NCBI RefSeq assembly: GCF_031551385.1
Contig: NZ_JAVBNS010000009.1
Span: forward strand, 62,001 to 126,000
Direction of reading: 5' to 3'
DNA length: 64,000 nt
Source of the DNA: Anaerosporobacter sp031551385
Lineage (GTDB): Bacteria > Bacillota > Clostridia > Lachnospirales > Lachnospiraceae
Part shown: positions 9,201 through 16,907 of the stretch, in pieces
How the letters are laid out: each line of letters begins with the position of its first letter
Position numbering within the stretch: position 1 is the stretch's first letter
Notes under the pieces: generated by a model
What the model saw: the letters and a program-made list of their open reading frames with translations, nothing else
The model's database searches: none
Told to the model about the DNA's origin: nothing
Translations under genes and position numbers: made by a program

Positions 9201-12200
9201 ATGCCAACACCTTTGCAGAATTGCAAATTATATGGTGTGGAACTAGATAGCATTTCCGGTAGAATTGCAAAGCAGCTGTATCAGAAAGCAGATATCAGTA
9301 TTACTGGTTTTGAAAAGACCACCTTCCCAGATAATTTCTTTGACGTTGTGATTGGGAATGTACCATTTGGAGATTATAAGGTATTTGATCCGAAATACAA
9401 TAAATTAAATCTTCGTATTCACGATTACTTTATTGCAAAAGCGATGGATCAGGTAAGACCAGGCGGTATTGTTGCGATTATTACGACGAAAGGAACGCTT
9501 GATAAAAGCAATGCTACCTTCCGTAAGTATTTGGCGGAGAGAGCGGAACTAATTGGTGCGGTAAGACTTCCTAATATGGCATTTAAAGAAAATGCAGGAA
9601 CTGAAGTGACCAGCGATATTTTATTTTTACAAAAAAGAGAACGTAAGATTGATATTGAACCAGATTGGGTGCATTTGAGCTATACCCAGAATGGAATTGC
9701 GGTCAATTCTTATTTTGTAGAGCATCCAGATATGATGCTAGGACATATGGAATATGACACTAGAATTTACGGTCAGGATAGCAGATATACAGTCTGTGTA
9801 AATGATGCTGAAAACTTCAATATGTACGAAGAATTGAATAAAGCTATTCGTACAATATCTGCACAGATGACTGATTTTGAACATTTAGAAGAGTCAGAGG
9901 AAATAAGTGAAGATGCGATACCTGCAGATCCCGATGTGAGAAATTTCTCTTATACGTTTTATGAAGGAAAGTTATATTACAGAGAAAATTCCCATATGTA
10001 CCGAAAAGAAGTAAATGCTACAGTAGAGGATAGGATTCGCTTGCTAGATGAAATTCGAAATAATACCAGACACTTGATCGATATTCAGACAGATGGTTGT
10101 AGTGAGGAAGAATTAGCAGAAGGACAAAAAACATTGAATGCAACCTACGATGCCTTTGTTGAAAAATATGGATGTATTACTGCACAGGCAAACAGCAGGG
10201 CATTCAGAGATGATTCTGACTACCCACTGTTATGCTCTTTAGAAGATGTAAATGAGGATGGGATTGTGAAGAAAGCAGACATGTTCTTTAAGCAAACCAT
10301 CAAAGCCAGAATTCAGATTGAGAGAGTGGAAACAGCGGTAGAAGCGCTTAATGTATCAATCAATGAATATGGCGCAGTCAACATTCCCTATATGTTAAGT
10401 ATTTATCAGCCTGATTTGTCAAAGCTGGTAGAGGAATTGGCAGCAAAAGGGAATGAACCGTCCTCGAATATTGCACTATCTGATGACGTAAAAGCAGAGT
10501 TAGAACGTGCGGTTATGCTTGAAGAATTACAGGGATTAATTTATCTGAATCCAAACCGTTATAACGAAAATAATCCAAACGCAGGTTGGGAGACAGCGGA
10601 TGATTATCTGTCTGGAAATGTAAGAGAAAAGCTGCGTGTAGCAAAAGCTATGCGAGGAGCGAATCCAGAGTTATTCGTACAAAATATAAAGGCGTTGGAA
10701 CAGGTGCAGCCAAAGGATATTGAAGCAAGTGAGATTGATGTAAGAATTGGAACCACATGGGTGGAGGCAGAAGACTATGAGCAGTTTATCTACGAACTTC
10801 TCAATACTCCGAGAAGGGAAAGAGCAGTACGAACTCAGTGGTACAATTCGGGAATACAGGTTCATTTGAATAAGCTGAGTATGGAATGGTTTATTGAAAA
10901 TAAGTCAAGAGATAAACATTCTGTTGCAGCCACGAAAACTTATGGAACGAGCAGAGAGGATGCCTATTCAATTTTTGAGGATACGCTGAACCTAAAGACA
11001 GTTACCATTCGTGACAGAATTGATGATGGTGATGGAAAATATCACTATGTCGTGAATAAAAATGAAACGATGTTAGCAAGAGAAAAGCAGAACCAGATGA
11101 AAGAAGCATTTAAGGAATGGTTATTCCGAGATCCAGAGAGAAGAGCAAAGTATGTGGAGTATTATAATGAAACATTCAATAATATTCGCTTGCGGGAGTA
11201 TGATGGTTCACAGTTACAGTTTCCAGGGATGAATCCAGAGATTGAATTACAGCCACATCAAAAGAATGCAGTAGCAAGAATCCTGATGGGAGGAAACACG
11301 TTACTGGCTCATTGTGTTGGGGCGGGTAAGAGTTTTGAAATGATGGCTGCTTGTATGGAGCAGAAAAGACTGGGACTTGCAGGTAAAACAATTATGGTGG
11401 TGCCAAAACCATTGATTGGACAGACGGCAAGTGAGTTCCTGCGCCTGTATCCGTCCGCTAATATATTAGTGGCAACAGAGCGTGATTTTGAAAAGAGTAG
11501 GAGAAAGCAGTTTGTCTCTAGAATTGCAACGGGAGATTATGACTGTATTATTATGTCGCATTCGCAGTTCGAGAAGATTCCTATCTCGGCAGAAAGAAAG
11601 GAGCGGATGTTGAACCAACAGATTGAGGAGATTGCCTATTCTATTGATGAAATGAAGTCACAGAACGGAGAACGATGGACTGTAAAGCAGATGGAGGCAC
11701 AGAAGAAAAAGCTAGAGGAACAGTTGAAATCATTGGCAGATGAAAGTCGAAAAGATGATTTGATTACCTTTGAGGAGTTAGGTGTGGATTCAATTATGGT
11801 GGATGAAGCTCATAATTTTAAGAACCTTGCTATTTTTTCCAAGATGAATAATGTTTCCGGTATTAGCAGCTCAGGAGCGAAGAAATCTACAGATATGCAG
11901 TTGAAATGCCAGTATTTGAGTGAAATCAATGATGGCAGAGGAATTGTATTTGCAACAGGAACCCCGGTTTCAAACACTATGTGCGAACTGTATGTGATGC
12001 AGTTATATCTACAAAAAGAGGCACTAGAGCAGATGGGAATTTATCATTTTGACTCCTGGGCAGCAAACTTTGGTGAAGTAACAACAGCACTTGAACTTAC
12101 CGTAGAAGGAAGCGGATTCCGATTCAAAAGCAGGTTTAATAAGTTTACGAATCTTCCAGAATTAATGAACATCTTTCGTGAAGTGGCAGATGTACAAACC

Positions 12201-13802
12201 AAAGATATGCTAAATCTGAAAGTGCCAACACTAAGGGATAATAAGTACACAATTGTGGAAAGTGAACCAGACTGGTATGTAAAACAGGTCATGGAGGATT
12301 TTGTAGTAAGGGCAGAGCGAATCCGTAATGATGGAATTGACCCATCAGAGGATAATTTCCTAAAGATCACACATGAGGCTAGACTGCTAGGTACTGATGC
12401 AAGGCTATTAGATGCAGATGCACCAAACAATACGGATGGAAAATTAAATAAGGTCGTAGAAAATGTATGCTACGAATATTTCAAAGCTGTCAACGAGAAT
12501 AAAATCGGTTGTCAGCTTATTTTTTCGGATATTGGTACGCCTAAGAGTGGATGGTCAAGCCGTGACTTGAGTAAAGATTTTGATGTCTACAATTATGTTA
12601 AAGAGCAACTAATTTTTCGGGGAATTCCAGAAGAAGAAATAGCATTTATCCATGATGCTAAGACAGACGGGCAGAGGGATATCTTGTTTAAAGAAATGCG
12701 AACAGGTAAAAAGAAAATTCTAATCGGTTCTACAGATAAGTGCGGTACTGGTGTAAATGTACAGACACATCTTGTTGCGATGCATCATATCGACTGTCCT
12801 TGGAAGCCTTCTGCTATTGAACAACGAGAAGGCAGAGGTATCCGTCAGGGAAATGAAAATTCCGAGGTGGCAATTTATCGTTATGTTACAAAAGGAACTT
12901 TTGATGCGTATTCATGGTCATTAGTGGAAAATAAGCAGCGATTTATCAGTCAGGTTATGACAAGCAAATCTGTATCCAGAACTTGTGAGGATATTGATGA
13001 AGCAACTTTGTCATATGCAGAAATTAAAGCAGTTGCAACTGGCAATCCATTGATTCGTGAAAAGATGGAATTAGATAATGAGGTACAACGTTTGAAGTTA
13101 CTAAAAGCTTCTTATGACAATCAGCATTATTCGTTGCAGGATAATTATATGATCCGCTATCCAAAGCTGATTAAGGCAGCACAAGAGAAACTGTGCTGTG
13201 TAAAGGAAGATATCAAGCTGAGAGATGCAGAACTAATTCAGAATCCGGATTTTTCTATTACGATAGGTAGAGCAAGTTTTGAGGAGCGTGTGGATGGTGG
13301 AACCGTTATGTTAGAAGCAATTAGTAAGTGCAAGACAGGTGAAATCAATCCTATTGGTCAGTTTCATCAGTTTGAGTTGCTGGTAGAAAAGAACTTCATG
13401 GGCACAAATTATTTGGTGCTTCGTGGAAAGACAGACTACAAAGCGGAACTGTCAACTAGCCCAGTTGGAAATATGGTGAAATTAGAAAATTTATTTAGTG
13501 GAATTCATGAGAATGAAGAGTTTTTACTGAAGAAGATTGACCAGTATCAGAATGATTTGGATGCCTCAAAGTCAGAGTACGAGAAGCCATTTGCTTATGA
13601 AACAGAATTGAAAGAAAAGCTGGCGCGTCAATATGAATTGAATGCACAGCTAAATCTGGAAAATGGGAAAGTGGAAGATGTGGACTTAAGTGCGACAAAA
13701 GAAGAATTGGACGAGGGCAATATAGAAAAGTCTGAAAATGATAAATATGTTGCTGAAGCAAAAACTGCTTATCAAACCAACGTGGATGATAGGAGCAGAT
13801 GA
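6273..13802 (+). CDS. LtrC-type fusion: N-terminal ssDNA-binding-like domain, N6-methylase and SNF2-like helicase
   Basis: The product is 2509 residues with AGGAGG upstream. Order seen: an LtrC/ArdC-like N-terminus (about 1-240); a charged disordered linker (about 250-400); a DNA-methylase core with NVLEPSMGVGNFFG (motif I, about residue 957) and GNVPFGDY (motif IV-like, about 1026); and a superfamily 2 helicase with HCVGAGKSF (Walker A, about 1678), VDEAHNFKN (motif II, about 1841) and IEQREGRGIRQ (motif VI, about 2185). Such giant proteins are conserved in Tn1549-like elements and probably protect or process entering DNA. The linker is odd: another gene, tnpV, is read from it in a different frame. 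No frameshift is seen. Confidence 0.88.
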   Translation: MSNKYEAKAIYDEMIHDVTTSEKKWQDVCRLTGQIYRFEFDNILMVYGQRPHSTMIADYDTWKKVERYVKRGSKGIAIFPSRALNPRMRYVFDIIDTGGKKQKLTWDLEGENLKDYLDYLVSEGQMEQYEGTTREELLNSLKLFTGTNVWGIIRTDFEERISELSQLAGSMIKELNYETSGLTTDDLVYQSVMYAVGTRCGFDLSMQEQDFSQIVKITDEEVIYRLGSLVCDVSCSVLREFSRNLKTIESERRIAYGRINNDVSRSGRTTVSGYSDAGRAGSEINEFREIRNTGDELSKGERTSKVQDTLPIRETGRENERGERGSLSTVRPADERLPEETQTRESEFHDGDVETERTGEDAGRGSSPSADRNEISLGADEELNRELNEINSFGNSKEANYHQASFFDGDFGLNTSGLMHVQTTKISAAGQKYTYIQPKKELVVPHEFVRQTLLRGTGFVNGMSRVCKIYQNEIDAGTRARRIKKEYGQGGAGWPIEGYGLHGYDSFHAQGLRFQWRDEEGEKEGYISWGTVEKEIGVLIMTGEYQPERQSLDEISMDADREDYVDIVHRVIDATDEQEVVEVVDAFAIPDEPESYESHRKITEQKAETETYEMTPEELAEEDRMVTMAEYGAEIEAENREYEKQYEESHSDERLEVIPTDYANIIADMDEDMREAMEILVTECSCYMPFKPFLQDIVNSEYLLIPNKLELLSDMVLGSKEEQKGYSNNKYGLIEYTLKPYEINMNYKNRFGERETVATGYRELYEVLSYMSKQPFFCGADHRQRYNEMMATEDRTTLQPIYQRFLDKCDSAKQNREEQAQRRVATGNESAAENLIDDAVTHSEKRNFHYNLWELPKGGAKTRFQWNSEAIGVLKQVESEHRLTNSEEQKILSKYVGWGGISQVFDENNENWKREYVELKSLLTEDEYIAARATVNNAFYTSPEIASCMNQALLQFGFRGGNVLEPSMGVGNFFGSMPTPLQNCKLYGVELDSISGRIAKQLYQKADISITGFEKTTFPDNFFDVVIGNVPFGDYKVFDPKYNKLNLRIHDYFIAKAMDQVRPGGIVAIITTKGTLDKSNATFRKYLAERAELIGAVRLPNMAFKENAGTEVTSDILFLQKRERKIDIEPDWVHLSYTQNGIAVNSYFVEHPDMMLGHMEYDTRIYGQDSRYTVCVNDAENFNMYEELNKAIRTISAQMTDFEHLEESEEISEDAIPADPDVRNFSYTFYEGKLYYRENSHMYRKEVNATVEDRIRLLDEIRNNTRHLIDIQTDGCSEEELAEGQKTLNATYDAFVEKYGCITAQANSRAFRDDSDYPLLCSLEDVNEDGIVKKADMFFKQTIKARIQIERVETAVEALNVSINEYGAVNIPYMLSIYQPDLSKLVEELAAKGNEPSSNIALSDDVKAELERAVMLEELQGLIYLNPNRYNENNPNAGWETADDYLSGNVREKLRVAKAMRGANPELFVQNIKALEQVQPKDIEASEIDVRIGTTWVEAEDYEQFIYELLNTPRRERAVRTQWYNSGIQVHLNKLSMEWFIENKSRDKHSVAATKTYGTSREDAYSIFEDTLNLKTVTIRDRIDDGDGKYHYVVNKNETMLAREKQNQMKEAFKEWLFRDPERRAKYVEYYNETFNNIRLREYDGSQLQFPGMNPEIELQPHQKNAVARILMGGNTLLAHCVGAGKSFEMMAACMEQKRLGLAGKTIMVVPKPLIGQTASEFLRLYPSANILVATERDFEKSRRKQFVSRIATGDYDCIIMSHSQFEKIPISAERKERMLNQQIEEIAYSIDEMKSQNGERWTVKQMEAQKKKLEEQLKSLADESRKDDLITFEELGVDSIMVDEAHNFKNLAIFSKMNNVSGISSSGAKKSTDMQLKCQYLSEINDGRGIVFATGTPVSNTMCELYVMQLYLQKEALEQMGIYHFDSWAANFGEVTTALELTVEGSGFRFKSRFNKFTNLPELMNIFREVADVQTKDMLNLKVPTLRDNKYTIVESEPDWYVKQVMEDFVVRAERIRNDGIDPSEDNFLKITHEARLLGTDARLLDADAPNNTDGKLNKVVENVCYEYFKAVNENKIGCQLIFSDIGTPKSGWSSRDLSKDFDVYNYVKEQLIFRGIPEEEIAFIHDAKTDGQRDILFKEMRTGKKKILIGSTDKCGTGVNVQTHLVAMHHIDCPWKPSAIEQREGRGIRQGNENSEVAIYRYVTKGTFDAYSWSLVENKQRFISQVMTSKSVSRTCEDIDEATLSYAEIKAVATGNPLIREKMELDNEVQRLKLLKASYDNQHYSLQDNYMIRYPKLIKAAQEKLCCVKEDIKLRDAELIQNPDFSITIGRASFEERVDGGTVMLEAISKCKTGEINPIGQFHQFELLVEKNFMGTNYLVLRGKTDYKAELSTSPVGNMVKLENLFSGIHENEEFLLKKIDQYQNDLDASKSEYEKPFAYETELKEKLARQYELNAQLNLENGKVEDVDLSATKEELDEGNIEKSENDKYVAEAKTAYQTNVDDRSR
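7039..7404 (+). CDS. tnpV: TnpV-like protein, overprinted inside the LtrC-type gene
   Basis: The product is 121 residues, read in a different frame from the surrounding 2509-residue gene. ATG 7039 has GAGAGGAG 8 nt upstream. The protein matches the TnpV pattern: ELTMTYHEVDGLLYPDIRMPE, LGKYGILAMNYLKEN, YKTLYRFGKL, and the closing QAEEVVLQQIV. TnpV is known from Tn4451-type transposons and many clostridial mobile elements; its role is unknown. The start, ribosome site and family match are seen; that both frames are translated is inference. The enclosing frame here is an Arg/Glu/Gly-rich linker, which tolerates overprinting. Confidence 0.72.
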   Translation: MAELTMTYHEVDGLLYPDIRMPEEQEVKLTNLGKYGILAMNYLKENEPARYKTLYRFGKLAEKMNEVNEEAYQLLDQLMNDYLKKHKPENPNSTMEMWKLREQAKMQAEEVVLQQIVMKFH

Positions 13803-13827
13803 TGGATAGGGAAGGACGTGAGGAGTA

Positions 13828-14190
13828 ATGGAGAAAGTGTATCGCTTGTTCGAAGTGGAAGAAGTGATTGCAGAGATGGATTTATCAGATATTGATGATG
13901 ATATAGCTGAAACAGATGAAGAGTATCAAATTGTTATCAGTGGATGGTGGGTGCATATTCCAGAATTAAATCTAAATCTGCATGAGGGGGTTGTATGTAC
14001 TTGGGAAGAAGAATCACAAATGTTCATGCCTAATTTTGCTGTCACGGTAGTATATGAAGCTAGTGCAGAACATCAGCACTATATCTACTTTGAACAGGAC
14101 GGAATGGTCATTACCTTAGCTAATTGGCTGAATGGTCGTGTCCCTTTGGATGTAATTGAGCAGATGCGTTGTAGCATCTGCAAAGAGTAG
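13828..14190 (+). CDS. Conserved ICE hypothetical protein, acidic
   Basis: The product is 120 residues with GAGGAG before ATG 13828, starting 25 bp after the helicase gene. It is acidic (DLSDIDDDIAETDEE) and has paired aromatic motifs (GWWVHIPELNLNLHEGVVCTWEE). There is no signal peptide or membrane helix. It is likely the next gene of the same transcript. No family was recognised. Confidence 0.6.
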   Translation: MEKVYRLFEVEEVIAEMDLSDIDDDIAETDEEYQIVISGWWVHIPELNLNLHEGVVCTWEEESQMFMPNFAVTVVYEASAEHQHYIYFEQDGMVITLANWLNGRVPLDVIEQMRCSICKE

Positions 14191-14192
14191 TG

Positions 14193-14215
14193 AAGTGGAT
14201 GGTAGGCATCCACTT
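14193..14215 (+). promoter_or_regulatory. Perfect 9-bp hairpin between ICE genes
   Basis: AAGTGGATG (14193-14201) pairs perfectly with CATCCACTT (14207-14215) over a 5-nt loop, followed by TTGATTTT. It could be a weak terminator or a transcript-stabilising hairpin at the end of the helicase operon. Confidence 0.5.
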
Positions 14216-14259
14216 TTGATTTTGGTGTATGCACGGAGCATACGGAAAGTGAGTAGTAA

Positions 14260-14961
14260 ATGAAATATTCAATTCATGTAAATGAAGTAAAAACAAAGGA
14301 AGGCAATATCAAAGGATTTGCCACAGTAGTCTTTGGTGATTCATTTAAGATTACCAATATTGCAATCTTAGAAAATCCTGAAAGACATCAGTTATTTGTA
14401 TCTATGCCTAGATATCGTTCCAGTGAAAGAGATGAGAATGGCGGTGTTATTTTTAAGGATGTCTGCAATCCCATCACCAAGGAATTTCGTGAGGAACTGT
14501 ACGATAACATCCTTGAAGCTTATGAGCATGTAATAAATCAGGGAAAAGAGCAAGGACAGATTGAAAAAACACAGTCTGAAATGCCAGAGTTTTCAGTAAA
14601 GGTTACACCATTTGAAAGAGATGGTAGCAATGTATGTGGTCTTGCACGTATTTATTTCGATAATCAATTTATTGTAAATAATGTAAGTATCCTTCAGGGG
14701 AAAGATAAGCTGTTTGTTGCAATGCCGGCTTATAAGACAAAGCAGATAGACGAACAAGGCAAAGCGATTTATCAGGACGTGTGTTATCCAGTAACAAAGG
14801 AGTTTCGTGAAAAACTTTATGGAGAGGTAATGAAAACATATGAGGAAGAAAAGGAAAAGAAGCAGGAAGAGCAAAAAGAAACAAAAAATGATTTGCAGAA
14901 AGAGAAAGAAAAGTCAGGACAGTTTCAGAGTTTGCCTGATAGAGAGACACCGTTTCGATAG
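14260..14961 (+). CDS. Tandem SpoVG-domain protein
   Basis: The product is 233 residues with two similar halves. Repeat 1 (about 1-85) has GFATVVFGDSFKITNIAI and LFVSMPRYRS...DVCNPITKEFREELY. Repeat 2 (about 110-195) has GLARIYFDNQFIVNNVSI and LFVAMPAYKT...DVCYPVTKEFREKLY. Each matches the SpoVG fold, a small nucleic-acid-binding regulator normally about 95 residues and single-domain. A Lys/Glu-rich tail follows. SpoVG-like proteins are frequent beside LtrC-type helicases in clostridial ICEs. DNA or RNA binding is inferred from the family. Confidence 0.82.
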   Translation: MKYSIHVNEVKTKEGNIKGFATVVFGDSFKITNIAILENPERHQLFVSMPRYRSSERDENGGVIFKDVCNPITKEFREELYDNILEAYEHVINQGKEQGQIEKTQSEMPEFSVKVTPFERDGSNVCGLARIYFDNQFIVNNVSILQGKDKLFVAMPAYKTKQIDEQGKAIYQDVCYPVTKEFREKLYGEVMKTYEEEKEKKQEEQKETKNDLQKEKEKSGQFQSLPDRETPFR

Positions 14962-14975
14962 TAAATAATGTAGAT

Positions 14976-15006
14976 GAAAGAGTCAGGGATTATCTCTGGC
15001 TCTTTC
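14976..15006 (+). promoter_or_regulatory. 14-bp hairpin before the next ICE gene
   Basis: The arms at 14976-14989 and 14993-15006 pair over 14 positions (with G-U pairs) around a 3-nt loop, then TTCGAATTTGGAGG gives the ribosome site of the gene at 15028. It resembles the hairpin at 192-220. Confidence 0.55.
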
Positions 15007-15027
15007 GAATTTGGAGGAAAAGACAAT

Positions 15028-15483
15028 ATGAGGAAAAGAGAATTTCAAAGAGCAGCTGTTTTTGCGATTATTCCAGTGATTGTAGAGTACACGAAAGAAG
15101 AAGGCAAAAGACTAACATTAAGTGTGACATCTAAGTTTTATGACACATTTATTAATCATCGATTCAGTGGAGGAATGTTACAAATCAACCTATATCAAAA
15201 AGGTGAAATAACATATAAGGTCTGGGACTGTATTGGAATATGCCGCAAGGAATATGTGAAATATTATGTTTATAACGAGAATGATAATCATGAACAGATT
15301 TTAGCTAAATTTGTTGAGGATTTCAGCAGGTTTTTAAAAGATTTGTATTCGATGGGGGATGTGCATGACTTCTCCGATATGTTTGATTTCACAGTGGAAG
15401 GAGATCCGAATAATTCGCTGGAAAAATATGAGAAGTTCATCAGAGTGATGCGTGGAGAAGAAACAGGGGATGAGGAGGCGTAA
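15028..15483 (+). CDS. Conserved ICE hypothetical protein
   Basis: The product is 151 residues. ATG 15028 is chosen because GGAGG lies 9 nt upstream; the earlier in-frame start at 14974 lies in the preceding hairpin. It has mixed alpha/beta character with many aromatic residues and an acidic C-terminus. It ends 3 bp before the next small gene, indicating an operon. No domain was recognised. Confidence 0.6.
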   Translation: MRKREFQRAAVFAIIPVIVEYTKEEGKRLTLSVTSKFYDTFINHRFSGGMLQINLYQKGEITYKVWDCIGICRKEYVKYYVYNENDNHEQILAKFVEDFSRFLKDLYSMGDVHDFSDMFDFTVEGDPNNSLEKYEKFIRVMRGEETGDEEA

Positions 15484-15486
15484 GCT

Positions 15487-15666
15487 ATGGATATAGAAAA
15501 ATCATTAACACAGGATGAAATGATAAAAGAATTAATAGGTCTGTTAAAAGCAAATCAAATGGGCGATAAAGCGAATGACTTATATGAAACACAAAGTGAA
15601 AAAAACAAGATAGAAAAGTTTCCACGTACGGATAAATGTGAAAAATTACTCAAGACATCAAGATGA
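15487..15666 (+). pseudogene. ICE conserved gene, 3'-truncated at the insertion boundary
   Basis: There is a 59-residue open frame, MDIEKSLTQDEMIKELIGLLKANQMGDKANDLYET, then unrelated-looking sequence and a stop. The start resembles the N-terminus of a longer coiled-coil protein that follows the SpoVG region in related elements. Here it is cut short a few bases before the 16-bp direct repeat at 15672. Truncation is inferred from the family and from the boundary; it could instead be an intact small gene. Confidence 0.5.
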
Positions 15667-15671
15667 GCCTA

Positions 15672-15687
15672 TCGGGCCACGTTGAGA
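15672..15687 (+). repeat. Left copy of 16-bp direct repeat (candidate att site)
   Basis: It is identical to 28403-28418. Reading through it in the Ser-Gly-His-Val-Glu frame gives a further short tail, SIILMTYCGSGGEK, and a stop at about 15730, as if this end supplies a replacement C-terminus for an interrupted methyltransferase gene. Confidence 0.5.
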
Positions 15688-16056
15688 GTATAATTTTGAT
15701 GACGTATTGTGGTTCAGGGGGCGAAAAGTAGAAGTTGACCACAACATATAGTGGTTCAAGAGTGATTTTGGAGCAAAAAATGAGCGAAAAAACACCGTTT
15801 TTTGACCCCTATTTTTGGGGTGCTTTATAGATGACATAGGGTAAAAAGAGTGATGACATTATAAAGGTGGAAAAATTGATGGCTCAGAAAGAGGGAGAAA
15901 TAATCCTCTGGGATGATAAGAATTTTATATAATCTACAATATTTGTGTTTTTAAAATAGGTTTGTATAGAAATCACCCTTTTATGGTATTAATGTCGTAA
16001 TAGATGGTTTTGAGATATTTCAAATAATATAAAAAATACTTGAATAAATGCTCATA
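15688..16056. other. Non-coding stretch left of the metal operon
   Basis: Apart from the short SIILMTYCGSGGEK reading at its left end, no gene is supported. It contains a repeated TGTGGTTC/TAGTGGTTC motif near 15710-15755 and a C/T-rich palindromic patch (AACACCGTTTTTTGACCCC...GGGGTGCTTTATAG) near 15790-15830 that could fold into a terminator-like hairpin. It is probably the end of the inserted element. Confidence 0.4.
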
Positions 16057-16062
16057 TAACTA

Positions 16063-16127
16063 TTGACATATGAGAAAAACAATAATATAATAAATACACA
16101 ACGTATAAATGCTTGCTCAAGCATTCA
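16063..16127 (+). promoter_or_regulatory. Promoter and ArsR/CadC-type operator of the metal operon
   Basis: TTGACA (16063-16068) and TATAAT (16086-16091) are separated by exactly 17 bp, a consensus promoter. Just downstream, AATGCTTG (16108-16115) and CAAGCATT (16118-16125) form a perfect inverted repeat with flanking AT-rich symmetry, the layout of ArsR/SmtB-family operators. The regulator encoded at 16157 probably binds here and releases on metal binding. Confidence 0.75.
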
Positions 16128-16156
16128 TATGAAATGATTTAAAAAGAGGTGATAAT

Positions 16157-16525
16157 ATGACTGAAAAATTTATTTCAATTGAAAGATGTGACTGCAATGT
16201 AATTCATGAGGATATTGTAAATCAAGTTAGAGATAAAATGCCTCAAGAAGAAAGCCTTTATGATCTAGCAGAATTATTTAAAGTATTTGGAGATTCAACA
16301 CGAATCAGGATATTATGGGCTTTACATGAAGCTGAAATGTGTGTTTGTGATATCGCTGTATTACTTAACATGACACAATCAGCAATTTCCCATCAGCTGA
16401 GAGTCTTAAAACAAGCTAATTTAGTGAAAAACAGAAAAGAAGGCAAAGTAGTATATTATTCATTAGTTGATGATCATGTAAGAGAAATATTTGACCAAGG
16501 TCTAATTCATATCAACGAGAAGTAG
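16157..16525 (+). CDS. cadC: ArsR/SmtB-family metal-sensing repressor, CadC-like
   Basis: The product is 122 residues with AGAGGTG before the ATG. The winged-helix core is seen in FKVFGDSTRIRILWALHEAEMCVCDIAVLLNMTQSAISHQLRVLK and NRKEGKVVYYSL. The cysteine pair in EMCVCDI, together with the N-terminal ERCDCN, matches the alpha-3/N-terminal metal site of CadC-type sensors of Cd/Pb/Zn. It lies directly behind a consensus promoter with an inverted-repeat operator and ahead of an efflux ATPase, so it should repress that operon. The exact metal is inferred. Confidence 0.85.
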   Translation: MTEKFISIERCDCNVIHEDIVNQVRDKMPQEESLYDLAELFKVFGDSTRIRILWALHEAEMCVCDIAVLLNMTQSAISHQLRVLKQANLVKNRKEGKVVYYSLVDDHVREIFDQGLIHINEK

Positions 16526-16670
16526 TAATGCGGTATAATAGAATATTTTTTGAAGATATTTGGGCAGATATTTAAGTCTTCATATCAAATGAGCAATGTT
16601 TCAAGAAAATTTGAAAAAGACTTGTAGTATTCAAAATAAAATTACAAATAATATTTAGGAGGATTTAATA

Positions 16671-16892
16671 ATGAAAAAGAAATTTATACTTGAAGGTTTG
16701 GATTGTGCAAATTGCGCGGCAAAAATGGAAAAGGCTATTAATGAGCTTGATGGAGTGAAAGAAGCTACTGTTAACTTTATGACCACAAAACTCGTTATTG
16801 ATGGTGAGGATGAAAAAATGCCAACAATAATAGAAGAGGCCGAAAAAATAATTAAAAAAATTGAACCCGATACAACTATGAAAAAGGCTTAA
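16671..16892 (+). CDS. Heavy-metal-associated (HMA) domain protein
   Basis: The product is 73 residues with AGGAGG before the ATG. LDCANCAAKMEKAI is the metal-binding CxxC loop of the HMA fold, followed by the usual beta-alpha-beta pattern. In most CadA/ZntA proteins this is the N-terminal domain of the ATPase; here it is a separate small protein 15 bp upstream of the ATPase, so it may deliver metal to the pump or be a detached N-domain. It is cytosolic. Confidence 0.85.
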   Translation: MKKKFILEGLDCANCAAKMEKAINELDGVKEATVNFMTTKLVIDGEDEKMPTIIEEAEKIIKKIEPDTTMKKA

Positions 16893-16907
16893 AGGAGGCT
16901 ATTTAGT

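Noticed and set aside
12044..12430. Reverse-strand 128-codon open frame within the helicase region
   Set aside because: No ribosome site and no recognisable motif; mirrors helicase codons.
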